Position numbers and translations under genes: made by a program
Shown: positions 4,631-5,673 of the stretch, piece by piece
Layout: each line of letters starts with the position of its first letter
How positions within the stretch are numbered: position 1 is the stretch's first letter
NCBI GenBank assembly: GCA_947628355.1
Contig: CANQZO010000127.1
Coordinates: forward strand, 1 to 5,673
Reading direction: 5' to 3'
DNA length: 5,673 nt
DNA from: Candidatus Gastranaerophilales bacterium
GTDB lineage: Bacteria > Cyanobacteriota > Vampirovibrionia > Gastranaerophilales > Gastranaerophilaceae
Notes under the pieces: generated by a model
Seen by the model: only the letters and a program-made list of their open reading frames with translations
Told to the model about the DNA's origin: nothing
Databases searched by the model: none

Positions 4631-5673
4631 TCGATTTCTGTTTTTTGCAGTTTTATTGCTTCTTGTTTTCTGTTGCTTTGATATCCGTACATAAAGTAAA
4701 TTACAACACCAAGAACAAGCCAAAGCGGGAATAACATAGCTGAGGTTTTAACTTCTCTAAGCGCAACAAACATTAATCCCGAGCAAAATACTATTCCGAT
4801 AATCGGGAACCACGGGCAGCAAGGAACTTTAAACGGTCTGGGGCGATTAGGTTCAGTTTTTCTTAAAAGTAAAATTCCCAAACATACAATAACAAATGAT
4901 GTGAAAGTTCCGAAAATAGCAAGCTCTGCCGCTACCTGCATATTAATAAATAGTGAACCTATTAAAATTAAAATGGTTGATATAACAGTTATTACCCAAG
5001 GAGTTTGAAATTTAGGGTGAACTTTTTTCATAATCGGAGGGAAAAATCCGTCACGAGCCATAGCAAATAAAATTCTTGTTGTACCAAACTGCAGGACAAG
5101 CAGAACGGAAGTCAGACCTGCCAATGCACCAATTGCAATAGCACCCGCGAACCAATCCTGCCCGATAAAGCTCATTGCTGCAGCAATTGGAGCTTTTAAA
5201 TCGATTTGCGACATCGGTATCATGCCTGTTAATACAATAGTTACCAGCGCATATATTATTGAACAAATTAATAAAGAACCTATTAATCCGATAGGAAGAT
5301 TTTTTTGCGGATTTTTAGTTTCTTCTGCAGCTGTGGATATGGCGTCAAAACCTATATATGCGTAAAATATTGCAAAAGCACCCATTAATATACCTTTAAT
5401 ACCTGACGGAGCAAAAGGAGTCCAATTTTCCGGTCTTACATAAAATGCCCCGACACCGATAAATAATGCAATAACCGCAACTTTAACAAATACCATTATT
5501 TTAGCAAAATTTGCAGACTCTTGAATACCTTTTAAAAGTATTAACCCTATAACCGTTATAATAAACATTGCGGGAAGATTAATACAAAACGGTATCCCGA
5601 AAATATGAGGAATAGCTGCATCGGGATTTGATGCCACAGCGGTTTGATAATCATTTATAAGCCAAACAGGCGG
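4597..5673 (-). CDS. Amino acid permease, APC superfamily (CAT/YfnA-like), 5' end outside the window
   Basis: C-terminal 358 residues of a membrane transporter. The frame is open to the window edge, so the GTG at 5637 is internal and not the start; homologues run to about 460-480 residues, so roughly 100-120 are missing. The CAT-type signature GFDAISTAAEETKNPQKNLP (108-127, counted from the edge) and the segment ending VRPENWTPFAP (about 79-89) identify the family. About nine hydrophobic segments are visible, near 31-49, 58-79, 95-115, 130-150, 172-198, 226-244, 249-270, 288-305 and 312-330. The last 25 residues form a hydrophilic tail rich in Lys, Glu and Thr, presumably cytoplasmic. It would import amino acids into the cytoplasm by proton- or sodium-coupled symport or exchange; the substrate cannot be assigned (cationic or branched-chain amino acids are plausible). 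It converges on nadE with 3 bp between stop codons. Confidence 0.92.
   Translation of the reverse strand, partial: PPVWLINDYQTAVASNPDAAIPHIFGIPFCINLPAMFIITVIGLILLKGIQESANFAKIMVFVKVAVIALFIGVGAFYVRPENWTPFAPSGIKGILMGAFAIFYAYIGFDAISTAAEETKNPQKNLPIGLIGSLLICSIIYALVTIVLTGMIPMSQIDLKAPIAAAMSFIGQDWFAGAIAIGALAGLTSVLLVLQFGTTRILFAMARDGFFPPIMKKVHPKFQTPWVITVISTILILIGSLFINMQVAAELAIFGTFTSFVIVCLGILLLRKTEPNRPRPFKVPCCPWFPIIGIVFCSGLMFVALREVKTSAMLFPLWLVLGVVIYFMYGYQSNRKQEAIKLQKTEIETKQETETVSK

Noticed and set aside
5051..5266. Additional open frames overlapping the genes (for example 5051-5266 minus, 1843-2106 plus, 2871-3101 minus, 749-934 plus, 251-487 plus)
   Set aside because: They lie inside strongly supported genes in other frames, show no family motifs, and have no ribosome-binding context that I could support.
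5635..5637. GTG at 5637 as the start of the permease
   Set aside because: The frame is open to the window edge and the protein lacks the N-terminal membrane segments of the family; the GTG is an internal Val codon.

Overview
The window is a stretch of AT-rich bacterial chromosome carrying core metabolic genes. Nothing in it looks like a mobile element, phage or CRISPR array. Protein character (a Bacillus-type GSI-alpha glutamine synthetase, glutamine-dependent NAD synthetase, an APC/CAT-type amino acid permease) and base composition suggest a low-GC, probably host-associated bacterium. It could be a Firmicute or a non-photosynthetic relative of Cyanobacteria (Melainabacteria/Gastranaerophilales-like), but the sequence alone does not settle this.

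Layout: (1) 21-96, minus strand, a tRNA-His(GTG) with encoded CCA and the extra 5' G typical of tRNA-His, with its own sigma70-type promoter. (2) 160-1095, minus, a glycerophosphodiester phosphodiesterase with an unusual acidic N-terminal extension. (3) 1239-2588, minus, glutamine synthetase glnA, with a clear terminator, ribosome-binding site and promoter; the promoter argues against a longer start at 2663. (4) 2589-2820, a divergent regulatory region with two oppositely facing promoters and a 44-bp near-perfect inverted repeat lying upstream of both predicted transcripts. (5) 2821-4593, plus, glutamine-dependent NAD+ synthetase (nadE), interrupted by one in-frame TGA exactly between the glutaminase and synthetase domains. 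(6) 4597-5673, minus, the C-terminal 358 residues of an amino acid permease that runs off the right edge and converges on nadE with 3 bp between the stop codons.

Functional logic: glnA makes glutamine and nadE uses glutamine as the amide donor for NAD+. The two are divergently transcribed around a shared palindrome, so joint nitrogen-responsive control is plausible (inference). The most noteworthy points are the lone TGA in nadE, which is otherwise intact on both sides and has no usable restart for the second half; the predicted leaderless nadE mRNA, where the A of ATG falls exactly at the expected transcription start; and the intergenic palindrome.
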